A stretch of DNA of 64,000 nt from Cordia subcordata (GCA_028554755.1 JAPTOF010000007.1:17655001-17719000); one strand, 5' to 3'. Positions 48,123-60,955 are shown, counted from the stretch's first letter. The notes: generated from the sequence alone by a model not told the origin. Numbers and translations: made by a program.

Positions 48123-51100
48123 ATGGCGTCTACAAGCAAGAATCAAACTGCTGGCGAGGATGAAGATCAAGAAGAGGAGGTGACCTAATTTTCACTCTAA
48201 ACAGTTAAACTTTTACAAGCATTACATTTTTCTTTTAAATTTTTAATGATTACTAGTTTGCGTAGTTTAAAAAAAAACATAGTGTTTGTTTGAATTGACT
48301 TTTTTTAAAAGTGTTTTTTTAATAGCTTCTGAAAAATAATTTTTTTTTGAGAAGTTGAAAATTATGGCTTTAGAAAAAATTGTATTTAAGCTTTTTTCAA
48401 GAGTTTCAGTTTTTTTGGACGATAAATCAAATAGTTATTGCAAATTTAATGTAACTTTTTTTTTAGAGAAAAAAAGTGCTTTTTTCTTTAAAAAAAAAAT
48501 CAATCCAAACAAGCTCATATGCGTAACGATTGATGTCAAATTTGCGAGCAAGACTGGTGTTGTTACTGGCCCAAAATGCTGAAACCCGTAGTTAAATTAC
48601 GAAACTAATTTGTAAATCATACTCTAGTGAGGATCTGTCTTGATTAAACGATGCAATGTATTTATAATTTGTATTAAATTTACTTTTCAAATACAAGCGA
48701 GTCCCACCTGCATAGGTTGGGAGTTTTTAGGTGTTATTTTGGTCATATATTTTTAAGTTGAACAATGCGGCATTTCAAAGTTGATTATCTTAACAAATGA
48801 TGATGAATTCATCTAATGCAATAGACTTTTGGGCGTGTTTTATGCACTGGAGAGGAACCGAAATCGTTAACTGAGCTCGTTTAAATTGAAGATTAAACTA
48901 ATTGAAGCTAAACAAAACTTTATCTTTTCCCTATTTAAGCAAAATTTTTATTTATTTACTTTTTTGGCAGATGGAGCATTTTGATGATTTTACTCTTGCC
49001 TCTTCCTGGGAAAGGTATTAAATGTCAACTGTAATCTCAAAACTTTTTAAATGAAGTGAATCAGACTAGGGGCAGAAGCTGCTGCTGTAAATAAATAAAA
49101 TTGTGTTGTAGGTTCATATCTGAAATTGAGGCGGCTTGTCGGCAGTGGTTGGCTGATGGTTTGAAGAGTCGTTTGGTATGATCAGTTCTTCTTTAAAACT
49201 TGTCTCATTGGCTGACGGTATAAGCTGAAGGAAAGATAATGTGATCTTGCTAACATGGGTAGCTGGAGTTTGACATGTGGATCATTTGTTGGTTTAACTT
49301 TGCATTCTTGATGTGTTCAATGCATTGTACTGTCTGACTATCTTGGTTGCTTGACCCTAAATTTTTCTTCACTTTAGTCTGACTTCTGCTTCTCTATACA
49401 TGTTTGTTGAAACATTTGCTAATGTTACCCTTGACCGCAGATCAGTGAAATGTTTTCTCTCATCAAATGGATGGCAATTTTGTCATGGTTCTTTCATTCG
49501 CAAGTATCTGGCGTGGTTTTAGTTTAACCTATTCAATTATTCTTTTTTAATTGATTCTCTTTTGACCATGTGATTTTTTCTTTTCCTACGTGCGATGTAA
49601 TCTTTTCCTTCCTGAACGTTACGCTTCACTAATTTTTCTTTGTGGATGCTCTCCTTGTGGCGTTTTTCCCACAGCTTACATGTAAGAAGGTCCTTGTTGC
49701 ATGTATGTCAGGTTATGGAACTTATGACATACAAATTATAGAATCTGAGATAAACGTTATTTGAATACGGGTCCCTTCTAGTTGATTTAGCTTTGTAAAG
49801 TAAGAAGTCCTGCATTTGGAATGATCACTTGGAGAAGTTGGAATGGCATTTCTGCTACTTGATACCCTGGTCATTGTTTTATATTTTCCTTTATCATTTT
49901 TTTTACTTTCTCTTCTTATTATTTATCACATCCAATTATTTGTTTGTTTATATACATTCTCTTTCTTGCTATGAATTGTTTGGGGAATCTCTTTAACTTA
50001 CATTGCTTTCAATATTTATGTCATATCAAGTTCCACTGGAGATATTGAGTCAGTTAGTTGATGCATCTGGTGTTTACTTCGCCAGATTCTCAATATGGAG
50101 TTTGCTTCATGCTTGCTTGCATAGTCTTAGATGACATGTAACCTCCAACTTATTTCCTCCCTCTGTATGACTGGATGCTAGGAAAAAGGCGCTGTTTGTT
50201 TAGATTTCAACAAGAACCTGTACAAGGTCAAATCCGAGTTGAAATATGCTTTAAAAAGCTATTGCATGGAGTACTATTTTGAAACCAATAATGATGGTAA
50301 GTATGATGTTTTTCTTTTCAAAAAGAAGTCTGGTTCTGGTTTTCCACTAAATGTTCTGGTTTGTTCAGGTAAAGTTGATGACTGGACCCATCCATTGCAT
50401 GATCTGCAGCTTTCCTGTGGGGTGAAAGATTTCTTGGTTTGTCTCTCTTTCTCTTTCATAGACATACTCATGCACACTAAACATGCATACACACACCGAC
50501 ATACACAACATAGTGGAACATGTCTTTCTCTTCATACAGCAGTAAATTACCCTGTAAATGTATGTGCATCACCAGATGATTGCACCCCAAAGTGCGAGCG
50601 GTGTGGTCCTGGATGCACCAGAAGCCAGCAAGCTTTTAAGTGCAGTTGCCATTGCTCTATCCAACTGCTCGAGGTTTGGTTGCTTCTGACCCTTGATATG
50701 ATTGATCTTGTGAATTTGTTAATCAATTTAAAGTAAACAGTGAAATTGATATCTTTCAAAACATTCCAGGTCTAGGTTTAGTCAGGCACTAGTCTCCTGA
50801 AGCTTGAGCGATGGGCACATTGCACTGCACTATAATATAGAACTCTAGAAACTGATTAGTTTGGATTATATGGCCTAAAATGTCAGGAAAATATTTTTTC
50901 TTTTGGGGTAGCTGAAGGTTTGGCTGTAAGCAATGAAAAGAATAAAAAGATGAGTACAATTATGTTTCTCCTGAACAACAAATGGAGCAATTTGGTTATT
51001 GCCATACACATTCGGTAGTTCTTCTATTCAAAGGACTTTCAATTGATAAATATGGAGTGTAAATAGGTTGGTTTACCGCTTTTGGAGGCTTAACAATTTT

Positions 51101-54100
51101 TTGGTTGGAGCCCACAGAGCTTGTGATAGTATGAAGATCAGGTTGGTCAATTTTCACAGCTTAAACTTATGAGAAATAATAAATAAAACAAAAATTTGTT
51201 GGATGGAAGTGAAAATCCCATTCAGTAGATCATGGAATATGAATATGAGCTTTATGAGCATTCAAATCTTTAACTGTTTTTTGCTTGGCATCATTAATCA
51301 ACTCAATTATTTTGGTTGACATGCTGTTTGCATCTTCAATCATGTCTACAGCTGGGGTAAAGTTATTAGCGAATAGATTATCTACTTCATACCTGTGGTG
51401 TTGAATGAGTCTCTAGGTCTTTTCCTTGAGAAATCTTAATGTCCAGAGAAAGAGCCACAAACCCATGTTCATTATTTATTTCAACTTGTCCTACTAATGC
51501 TTTACTTAGATGGGGTGTTAACTTCAATATGGTATCAGTCTATCTGAGCCTAGACACCCAATGGTCCTAGGTTTGAAACTTATCCCCACCCATTTTAAGA
51601 AACAACTAAAATTGTGTAAACAAATCACACTTGAACGTGAGGAGACATGTAAAGCACAAAAATAAACATAACCAACTCTATTTTGGATGAGGTGGTAACT
51701 TAAATATATATCAGAAAAAAAATAACGAGCATTACCTTTGGATCAGGATGATGAAAGCAAAAATTCTGTTAGCTCATTATTTTGAGCCCTTGCATTTTCA
51801 TTTTTATATTTGAATTTCTAATTGATTATCATGATATGGTATCTTTCTGTGGCCTGAGCACGAGGATGAGTGCTTGATATGTATTTCGTGAAGATCCAGG
51901 TGGCCTTTTCACTCTTTCTACTCAATTTAAATTATTGGTCCGATTTATGCTTATACTGTGCAGTTTGTGGCCAGCATTTGTCCCGGTGCACGATCCTTCT
52001 CGTAAGGCTTACATTGGTATCCAGAATATGGGAACAGTTTTTACAAGAAGATTTGAGGCTGACCGCATTGGTAGCCAGGTTCCGAGAAAGCTTATGCATT
52101 TGGAAGGATTGTATGAGCTGTTCATTTCTAAGTTTGTGAGTTCTCTGTTCAGCAGATATGGAGATAGTATAGAAGTGCATGAGTTTCTCTTTTTTTATCG
52201 CATGATATGAATTTTCAGATATCATATGAATTTTCTTTGTTAAAATCCTGTAACTTACTCTTTCGAGTTATCTTTTGCCTCTATTCCTCTTGTATAAGTT
52301 CTTATAAGCTCTCTCTCCTCTCTTTTTATGCACCCCCAGTAATTCCTACTGTGTTTAAAAGTTTCATACACAACTCTATACCCTATTTTCTTTGGAGTGA
52401 ACAGCCCACTACATTCAAGATCTGTATATTTTTGTTTATAAAATGTTTGTCAGACTTGTTGTCTTCCATGCATCTCTCTGCATCTTATACGAAATATCTG
52501 AAATTTCTGTCTTCCTTTTTACTTATTTTTACTTATTTTCACTTGTCAAATTTTTTTTGCCTCTGCTTCATTTAAACATTGGTCATGTTTCTACACTGGG
52601 ATGAAGCCAGAAAATTATATAGTGGGGCAAATTCAATATCATGGAGATCTTAATTTGGAAATAGTTGGGCTATATTGAAATTTTTTTTTGTACTTTAAGG
52701 GGGCCAAATTAATATCCCTTGGACAAAATAAATGATAATAGAGGCCAGACAAAAGAATATTGAAAACATTTAGTGGGCCATGGCTCCTTCAGATGCCCTA
52801 AAGGGGCTTCTTCCCTGGTTCTGCCTTTAAACATCATCTCTCCAGTTTATGGCTGAATATTCTTGTATAACTTTGCCGTTATTCTGTGTTTGTTGACTTT
52901 TGCTAATCATTATTCGCTTAGTTGACCTTAGTTTTCTCACCTGTTACTTATATTTCAATAATATAATTCTTCCAACTTTGTGCTGAAGGTCTTCTCCACG
53001 GTGGACTTGTCCATGATTCTTCATAAAGTTCACTTTAAAATGAAGCTGACTTACAGAACCATTTCCTATGATGATTATGATGATGATGCAAGGATAGATG
53101 ATGCTGAAATTACAGAATCTCATCAGAATGAAAGTAATGCTAACAAACAATCACAGTGGGACGATGATTGCCCTTGGAGTGAGTGGTTCTCTGCTGAGGA
53201 CCCTGTGAAAGGTAAAGCTACTACAAAAGATATTCATTGCTATTTTTTGGTTTGTGTCAGTCTTCTGATAACAGAGGAATGATGCCTTCAAAGCTCACTT
53301 TTATTTGTGGAGAGGACTTGATATCCTCTTGTTAACTGTGTTAGCATGTTCTGTATTATTTCCCAGTTGCATTGATCATGCATAGGTTTTCTAGAGTTTG
53401 GGTTGTAATTGCTGCTTTTTCCTTTCTAATTTGTGTGCCCTTTTAAGGATATAGAAAAGCAGCAAGGATATCTAAACCACTGAAACTAAATTGTATTATT
53501 TGCTCAATTACTTATGCAGGACTTGAGTTGCTTGCCATATGGTCTGAGAAAGTTGTTCAAAGTTCTCTGGATATGGCTGAATTGGAAAATGCATCACCCC
53601 TTGAAGCTGGGAAGTGGTTCATATATCCAGATTTGTCTCGAAATCTGTAAGCAATACCTCCAAAAGGAACAATGTGAAAGTCTTATGATTTGGCATCATG
53701 TTTGTTCCCAGCACACTTTGGAGGCTTTCGTGCATATGATCCTACCCTTTTTATAGCTGTATTGTGGATAGTAGAGTGAACATTGTGAGTTCTTAAGAAA
53801 GAAGAATTCTACCTTAAGTATGCCTTAAATTATGCTTTTTATTTGTTATGTACTATATCTTCAGGACATGTTTAACAATGCTAACATATGTGGTTTAATC
53901 TGAAAGCATGCCTTTGGATATTATGTCACTGCCAGATATGTATTTTGAAGACTGAAAAAGTGCTTCATGGAATGGTTACTCTTCCATCTAGTCTCAATGA
54001 TGCATAAGTTGGGCCATGTTTATAGGAGCAATAGATTTATTTGCTGAGATTTTATTAATGAGACGGATATGGTGATAAATGAACTGGTTTCCAAACGGAT

Positions 54101-57100
54101 GAAGTAAGATATGCATGCAATCTAAGAGACCATTTTGGGATGGCTTGAATTGCTTGGCTGCAATAGATGCTTGGACTTTGTGACATAAGTTGATACTATA
54201 GTTCCCTCTTTGGTTTCTCTGTGGATAAGTAATACTGGATCATGGTTATTAATTATTGGACGAGAGAAAATGAGTCTGGCATTAACTAATTAGCTGAGTC
54301 ATGTTTCTACATGTTATTTGCCATACATCATCTGGCATGGAGAAATATGATTCATATGGTGAAACCAACATTGGGTTAAGGATTTATTGAGCAGTAAAAT
54401 AATCATAAATAGTAACTATTCTTTTTGGAATTTCCTTTTCTCCTTTCTCTTGAAGTCTTTCTTAGAGTTACCACCTCATCTAAAAGCTTAAACTTGTAGA
54501 GAGGATATTGGTTTATTTATTTGTTGTGTTAACACGCCCCTTACGTGCAGCGTAATTTGTTTAGAGCTTGCATGTGGACAATTTAATATTTTTTTTTTAA
54601 TGGGTGACGGTAAGGATCGAACTTGTGCCGTTTGGCTTCCTGGCTCTGATACCATCTTAGAGTTACCACCTCATCTAAAAGTTTAAGCTTGTAGAGAGGA
54701 TATTGGTTTATTTATTTGTTGTGTTAACAGTCTTAAACCTTGGTTCTTTCACATTGGGCAAATGCATTTCCTGTGATGCTTGGGATAGTTATTTGGTTTC
54801 ATATGGATTTTGTTTATGTTCCAGGACTGATATTTCAGATGGAAATACTATTGGATTTGCATCACAATTGCGACTTTTGGTAGATGCATTAGACATGTCC
54901 TTGGAGGCTCAGTTTATCGAAGATTTTGTATCTGGTTTGAAAACTCTGCCTTTGTTATTTTTCTATGGGGAACATATTGATGTACTGGACTCGTACTCTT
55001 ACCAATTGACTGCTCTTCAGTGTGGAATTATGTAAATGAGGTGGACCAACAAGGGATAATTGTCCTAGTCTTCATTTTGCATTCCACTATATTCAAAAGA
55101 TCACCTGCTACTTACTGGCAGGTAATATAAAACTAAAGCATTGAAAACTGTAGTTTCTAGTTTTGAGGTTATGGTATGAAAATATAATGTTTTAACAGCC
55201 TGACTGCAGAATGTTTAATTCATATGTGGATCAGATCAGAATATTAAAATTTTAAATTATTGGGTCATAGAAAACCTGCCTGTACAAAAGCCCATGAAAC
55301 TCAAGCTTAAAGAGTATACCCACCTATACATTCAATGACTTTGATTAGTGAGCAATTGAAAGGAATAAAGTGGTAAAATTATGACAGCATTCATCTAGCT
55401 ATACCTTTTGATAACTCCAAATACAGATAAGAATGACTTAGCCAGTAATAGGAGGTGACCAATGGAGCCAGCTCAGATATGAATGGGCACCATATTGCTA
55501 ATGAAATATAAATGGCAATATCTGAACTAAGGAGATATAAAGCAGGAATAGATATTTATAGACTTAATGAATGGCCAATGCTGTAATCCAATTCATAATG
55601 AAATATATGCCTGGAAATTTTTGCTTCAAATAAAATTGGGTGATGATAAGAAGTAGAATTGTATTTTAGTTACAATTTTAAAAGATCTAGGCAAATTTAT
55701 GAGAAGGAAGATATAACTACCTGCTGAAGCATTCCTTTTTTTTTTTTTTTTTCCTTTTTTTCCAATCAATAAAAAAAAAACTGTTACTATTGGCCAACAC
55801 CTCCCTCAATATGTACAAACTATTGCACAGCTACAAAGCAAGGTTTTCAAGAAACCTATCAAATGCTTGTAAACTTGTGTCTCACTTGCTAAACTTGAAG
55901 TGTTCAAAACTTGGTAACAATAATTTAATACTTTTTTTTACCAACTTCTTTCATACCATATTGTATTCTCAACTCTTTCCTCAATCTCCTTGCTGGATCA
56001 AACTAAGACACTCAATTTGAAATGGAGTGTTATATGGCACATACATAAGTATATATGTATGTTGAAGAATATTTTAGTTATTAATGTATTTCTTTTTCTT
56101 ATGGTGTTGAATTAGGTAATAGTCTAGATTAGGTAATTAGTTAAATTGGTTTCCTTATTATTTTAGTTTCCTTAGAATTCTAGTTACATTATTAGTTTAG
56201 CTTCTACTCTTGCTCACCAAGTTATCATGCCTATAAATAGGCTTTTTTATTGTATTCATGAAATATCAATAATTCACAATGTATTCTTCATGAATATCTT
56301 TCTTCTAGAGCCACCGTTGGTGGTGGCTCCAACCATCTTCAATACTTTCATATTTTCGCTTCATATTTTATGTTTTATATATTTTCCACATGGTATCAGA
56401 GTTAGAGCCGCCTTCCTAGTGGCCTGTTTCCTTAAAAAAAAAAAAAAAAACCAAGCAGTCATGTCAACCTACGGGTCTCATGTCACTCCAAGCAGTCGTG
56501 TTAGCCTACAGGACACACGACTATCCTAATCCAAATTCCAGATCCACATTCGGATCCAAATCTAAGTCAAATCCAAATCCAAGTCCAATTTAGTTACTAT
56601 CTCAATCTAAGTTCCGTCTAATGGTTGTGGGGATTCATCACACCAAAGTGGTGCACACGACCCCTAAATTAATCCAAATTCCATTCCTCCAAGTTGTAAG
56701 CATGGTCAGACAAGTCGTGGTGACCGTGGTGAATTTCGAGTTAGATGAGCCATGGTGACCGTCCCTTCCATCAAGATCAAGTTTTCTTTTGAAGACCTTT
56801 CAAACTCAAGGTCATATCTCAAATACCACCTTGGGTTTGAGAGGAGGTGTTGAAGAATATTTTAGTTATTAATGTATTTCCTTATCTTATGGTGTTGAAT
56901 TAGGCAATAGTCTAGATTAGGTAATTAGTTAAATTGGTTTTCTTATTATTCTAGTTTCCTTAGAATTCTAGTTACCTTATTAGTTTAGCTTCTTCTCTTG
57001 CTCACCAAGTTATCATGCCTATAAATAAGCTTTTCTATTGTATTCATGAAATATCAACAATTCACAATGTATTCTTCATGAGTATCTTTCTTCTAGAGCC

Positions 57101-59338
57101 ACCGTTGGTGGTGGCTCCAACCATCTTCAATACTTTCATATTTTCTCTCCATATTTTATGTTTTATATATTTTCCACAATGTATATGCATGCGTATGTAT
57201 GTTGCACATATGCTTATAACCTGTACTAATAATAACATATTTGCATAGTATGTTTTTTCGTATCTGACTGAACTTTTATCCATTTAACATTCAGAAAGAA
57301 ACTTTAGTTATTTTGAGACTTTCTGATATTTTTACTTATATGTTCTTCTTTCTGCTTTTTAACAGCTGAAAACTCAGGATCAGATAACTTGAAGTCCTCA
57401 ACGGTTATCCCTGCACCAACAGTTCTTGATCGTGTGCTTAAAGATTTATTTCATGAAGGTATTGATCTCTCTCTCTCTGTGATTTCTACAGTTTGGTACC
57501 TTAATTTTTTCCGTTGCCTTGTTGAACGATATTGTGCTAGTGTTTTGTTAATTTCTGTTTCTTACCACCTTTTTTATTTGCTAAGCAACTTGATGCCCAG
57601 GTGTAAATTGTATTTAGTAGGCTACTGTTGCTTCTTTAATTTTCCAGCTCATGATGCATGGTATTCTTTTTCCTTATTCCTCCTTATATAGTACTTCCAT
57701 TACGCAATATGTAGCTTCTCTTCCTTTGCATGGTATTGAACAAAAATATTTATGATGGACCTTTCATATGCATGTGTAATTCCTCATGGATTGTGAGGAG
57801 GTTGAGAGAGTGGAAGAGTGGTAAGAGGGAACACAAAAGGCCTTCAGTAGAGTTGTTCATTTGTGTGCTACCGTTCATGATTAATCATTATTCTGTTGGG
57901 GGAAACTCTGGTTACAGCATTTGTAATTTGTCTCAATTTCGTCTAATGGACATTATTGTTATTGGTGGGGAAATAGCTGATATGCACGAATTGCAATACA
58001 TTTTCCAATGTGCACAATTTCATGCTTTGAAATTTAATGTGTTTTAAGTCCTGTTGTTTGTGGTTTATAACTACAAAATCTGCATCTGGTTGCAAATGCA
58101 GTTTAATATCTCATCTATCTTCTTTTGAATTGTTGGTTATGCAGTTGAAGGAGTGCGCATGGATTTTTCTGAGAGTGAGCAGAAGACTTCTCGAGCTATC
58201 AAAGGCGCTCCTCTTGAGTCGTTGTTTGCACAGTTCTGTTTACATGCTCTCTGGTTCGGCAATTGCAATATACGTGGTATTACATGAGTTCTTTCTTTTT
58301 CTTCCCCCCCTTTCTAGATAAAGGAAGAATCTACTGTTCCGTCAATTTCCTTTATCCATACACTTGATGTACTTTGGTGAAAAACATAATGTAATACTAA
58401 AAGATAAAGAAAATATGATGATTGAAGACCGTGGCAGAGCCAGGACCCAGTACTCCTCGGGTGCACCTTTATGTATAATTTTTTAATATAAATTTTAAAA
58501 ATTGATTAAAAATATATAATAATTAATACTGTAATGGCATTTTAATACACATAAGAGGCACAAATAAATAGCTGTTGTCATTTAAAATTGTCCTAGGCTT
58601 GACTTCAAGTTTTGAAAACGTGTATATGTATGTATGTGCATATGAGAGAGAGAACCTTAAAAATATATCTCTCTTTATATGACCAAACAATCAATTTCTC
58701 TTTTACTTTCCCTTTCTTTATCTCTTCTTTTCTGTCTCTATTTTATTTATTTTTTTACTTATTTGTTTTCCATGACACAATAAATTACAAAATTCGTATT
58801 TTTCCGTTTTCGATTTATTATATTTTTTAATTCTTTTGTCGAAAAACAAAACAGAAGTAACGATACTGCCTTTATCATGACTGCGAGAGGGTGCACTCTC
58901 GTCATGAGGGGATGCACCTCATGTTAGTTGGTCTCTCATAATAAAAGGATTAAAAAAGAATAATAACTTCTTTTAAGAAGAGAAGTCAGGGGCTGCCTGG
59001 ACCCATATGGCTCTGCCACTGATTGACGCCTTTGTAGTTTTTCTACATTGAGGATTAACATTCTCTAATTTCTTGTGCTTTTTCTTGTATGCTTGATTAG
59101 CTATTGCTGTACTCTGGATAGAGTTTGTCCGGGAGGTTCGTTGGTGTTGGGAAGAGTCACAACCTTTACCACGGATGCTGACCAATGGAACTATTGATCT
59201 TTCTACCTGTTTAATCAACCAGAAACTACACATGGTAACGATGTGGTTCTGTGAAAGGTCTTTATAAAACTCATTCCTTGTGCGTATTTTAGGCAGCCAG
59301 TATCCGAAGTTTCTTTCATATGGAAAAAGAGCCATTCA

Positions 59339-59381
<43 letters not shown>

Positions 59382-60955
59382 ATGCTTATTAGGATACTCA
59401 GAATCTATGAAACAATCACTGAAGTAGGAGTTAGAAGATTTTAGCAAATCATTGTTTAGTAAATGAATCATATTTTTTTGAGGCAAATGAGGTGTGCACC
59501 TAGATTCAAGCTGTATCTTTGCACATAAGAAACATGCTGTTTCTAGCTTTCTTTGGTATCTGTTTTCTCATTATGGTGATGATCAACTCATTTGAGATAC
59601 ACATTAGATCCTCATAAGTGAAGGTTGTTGATAAGATTGCTCTAAGACAAAATACTGTTTCGTAAAGCCTATATTTGAGAATTGGTTTGATGAAGATCTG
59701 GGGAGTTTGAACAGGAAAAAGAAAATGCAATTGATTCTCCATATCATTTTTAGTTTTCTTTGCCTCTTTTTGTTTTGAACCCATGACATGTGCTCAGATA
59801 CTATGATAGAGTTGTGTTACAATCTCATCTAAAAGCTTAAGCCTGCGGAGAGGATATCGGTTTATTTATTTATCGTATTAATAGTTATTTCTTTTGCTTC
59901 ATATTTTTCCTACATTTTATCCGTGTCAAATATATGTAGTAATTTCAGCATCAGGAAGTAAAAGTTTATAATTGCTATATACCATATAGGTGACTTATGT
60001 CATATGGGCAATTTTGTTAACTGTGATCAGTATTCGGATCTTAGCTTTGTCCTGAATGTTGGTTATCTATTATTAATATCCAAAGCTTCAAAAGTAGCTT
60101 CAGGACTGGTTAGAGAACATATAGCAGAAAGAGAACTTTTGGCCAGTTCATTCTATAATGGTGTTGCAATCAATTAATAGCAGCAGTTATTGCATTTTGC
60201 TTTAGCCTTCACATTGTGGAACATTCATGGGCTACGAACTCACGCACTATTTTAATGAAGTCCTGTCATTTTCCAAAAATCCCTCGCAAATTCTGTCATT
60301 AGCTTTTCTGCTGTTTTGATGATTGAGACATCCATGAATGTCTTGCCATATTAAATCTTAACTCGTGGATCTTTTCTTTTGAGTTCATAGAACTAACGGA
60401 GGTAATGCCTCAATATGAGTCAATGAATTATCAGATCCATACGGTCAACCCCACCAAGTAGTATAAAGGCTTTGTTTGGTTTGGTTTTAGTGGGTCCTGA
60501 TTCTTTGATATTGATTTTCTGAGTGTCTGATAATCCCTGAATTTTACCCAAAACCAAAAAGGAAAAAGAGATCCTGAATTAAGGAACACCCTTCTCTCTC
60601 TGTGTGTATGCATTGTGTTTGTATGACTCTCAATGTCTGCATGGTAATAATACATCTTGTATTGGCTCTTTGCAATTCTGTTATGGTAGCTTGCAATATG
60701 CATTGAGAAGAAGCGTCAACAAGATGTAAAGAATCAGCTTGGTGGTGAAAGTACAAATCTGGTTAGTGTTTATGCTGTGATAAAATCAATCAAACCTTTT
60801 CCCTCTTCTTTGTCGTCTTATTATCTTGATTTATATTAATGCTTTATATTCTAATTTGAAATTCATTCCTCATTTGATCAGGAGTTTCTTCAGCAGGAAA
60901 TGCATACATCTTCTTTGAGTGGAGGAAATGAAGATTTTGTTGATGCACATGACAG
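48123..60955 (+). CDS. RAB3GAP1: Rab3 GTPase-activating protein catalytic subunit (partial, 15 exons)
   Basis: Fifteen coding exons join in phase: 48123-48179, 48971-49014, 49112-49175, 50182-50296, 50369-50436, 50576-50673, 51964-52135, 52989-53211, 53520-53646, 54825-54934, 57366-57458, 58145-58276, 59101-59234, 60690-60761 and 60882-60955. They total 1583 bp, or 527 residues plus two bases. The N-terminal motif HFDDFTLASSWERFISEIEA is the hallmark of the Rab3GAP catalytic subunit. Other family blocks are LWPAFVPVHDPSRKAYIGIQ, DDDCPWSEWFSAEDPVK and the Rab3GAP domain piece SLFAQFCLHALWFGNCNIR. In animals this subunit with a partner controls Rab3 and acts as an exchange factor for Rab18; plants have a single-copy relative, presumably in membrane traffic or autophagy (inference). 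The C-terminal exons lie beyond the right edge. Introns hold at least six transposon insertions, but no exon is damaged. The start ATG follows the promoter and encodes an acidic MASTSKNQTAGEDEDQEEE. Confidence 0.94.
48281..48518. mobile_element. MITE in Rab3GAP intron 1
   Basis: The left end AGTGTTTGTTTGAATTGACT and the right end (read inward ATGAGCTTGTTTGGATTGAT) are inverted. The interior has AAAAAAGTGCTTTTTTC and TTGCAAATTTAATGTAACTT words shared with the MITE at 23831-24060, so both belong to one family. Confidence 0.65.
51509..51712 (+). mobile_element. TRIM remnant in Rab3GAP intron 6
   Basis: GATGGGGTGTTAACTTCAA is followed by TATGGTATCAG (a tRNA-Met primer-site-like word), an interior with CCTAGGTTTGAAAC and an ACTTGAACGTGAGGAGAC purine tract, and then a second terminal piece GATGAGGTGGTAACTTAAA. 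Terminal words match the LTRs of the complete TRIM at 54460-54729, but in plus orientation. LTRs are shortened. Confidence 0.6.
52596..52830. mobile_element. Tip100-like hAT fragment in Rab3GAP intron 7
   Basis: CTGGGATGAAGCCAGAAAAT followed by GTGGGGCAAATTCAAT, then GGGGGCCAAATTAATATCC and a right end CCTGGTTCTGCC (inverse of GGCAGAACCAGG), fit the interior and ends of CAGTGGCGGAGCCA-type elements. The ends are worn, and a target duplication is not convincing. Confidence 0.5.
54460..54729 (-). mobile_element. Complete 270-bp SMART-type TRIM with 5-bp target duplication
   Basis: Two 75-bp LTRs (54460-54534 and 54655-54729) begin TGTTAACACAAC in minus sense. GCTCTGATACCA at 54643-54654 is the complement of the tRNA-Met primer site TGGTATCAGAGC. 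The 120-bp interior carries no gene. The pentamer GTCTT lies directly on both sides (54455-54459 and 54730-54734). Size and layout fit the SMART class of very small LTR retrotransposons. It lies in intron 9 of the Rab3GAP gene in antisense orientation. Confidence 0.92.
55743..56061. other. Intron sequence with A/T homopolymers
   Basis: Part of Rab3GAP intron 10. It has a long T run at about 55737-55752, an A run near 55772, and nothing recognisable as a gene or RNA. Confidence 0.5.
56062..57178 (+). mobile_element. 1.1-kb TRIM with 329/331-bp LTRs and perfect target duplication
   Basis: LTRs at 56062-56390 and 56848-57178 begin TGTTGAAGAATATTTTAG and end ATTTTCCACA, differing at about a dozen positions by eye (roughly 96 percent identity). 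A primer site TGGTATCAGAGTTAGAGC follows the left LTR (56391-56408). A purine tract TTTGAGAGGAGG precedes the right LTR. ATGTA flanks both sides (56057-56061 and 57179-57183). The 457-bp interior has no coding frame. Each LTR has a TATA-like CTATAAATA. It is inserted in intron 10 of the Rab3GAP gene in the same orientation. Confidence 0.93.
58429..59021. mobile_element. 593-bp Tip100-like hAT element in Rab3GAP intron 12
   Basis: The left end CCGTGGCAGAGCCAGGACCC and the right end (read inward CAGTGGCAGAGCCATATGGG) are terminal inverted repeats. Flanks ATTGAAGA (58421-58428) and ATTGACGC (59022-59029) agree at six of eight positions, consistent with an aged 8-bp hAT target duplication. The interior is AT-rich, with paired GGGTGCAC words and no transposase. 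The right end lies about 80 bp from exon 13. Confidence 0.8.
59341..59375. repeat. CT microsatellite in Rab3GAP intron 13
   Basis: An uninterrupted CT run of about 35 bp, roughly 105 bp after the exon 13 donor. Confidence 0.9.
59792..59882 (-). mobile_element. TRIM remnant (primer site plus one LTR) in intron 13
   Basis: GCTCAGATACTA (59792-59803) is a worn complement of the tRNA primer site. It is followed by an LTR-like stretch with CTCATCTAAAAGCTTAAG, GAGAGGATAT and GGTTTATTTATT, matching the LTR of the TRIM at 54460-54729. The interior and second LTR are absent. Confidence 0.7.

Noticed and set aside
50239..50736. 165-residue plus-strand frame in the Rab3GAP gene
   Set aside because: It reads through two introns and overlaps exons in the wrong frame after 50296. 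Phase analysis supports the three separate exons.
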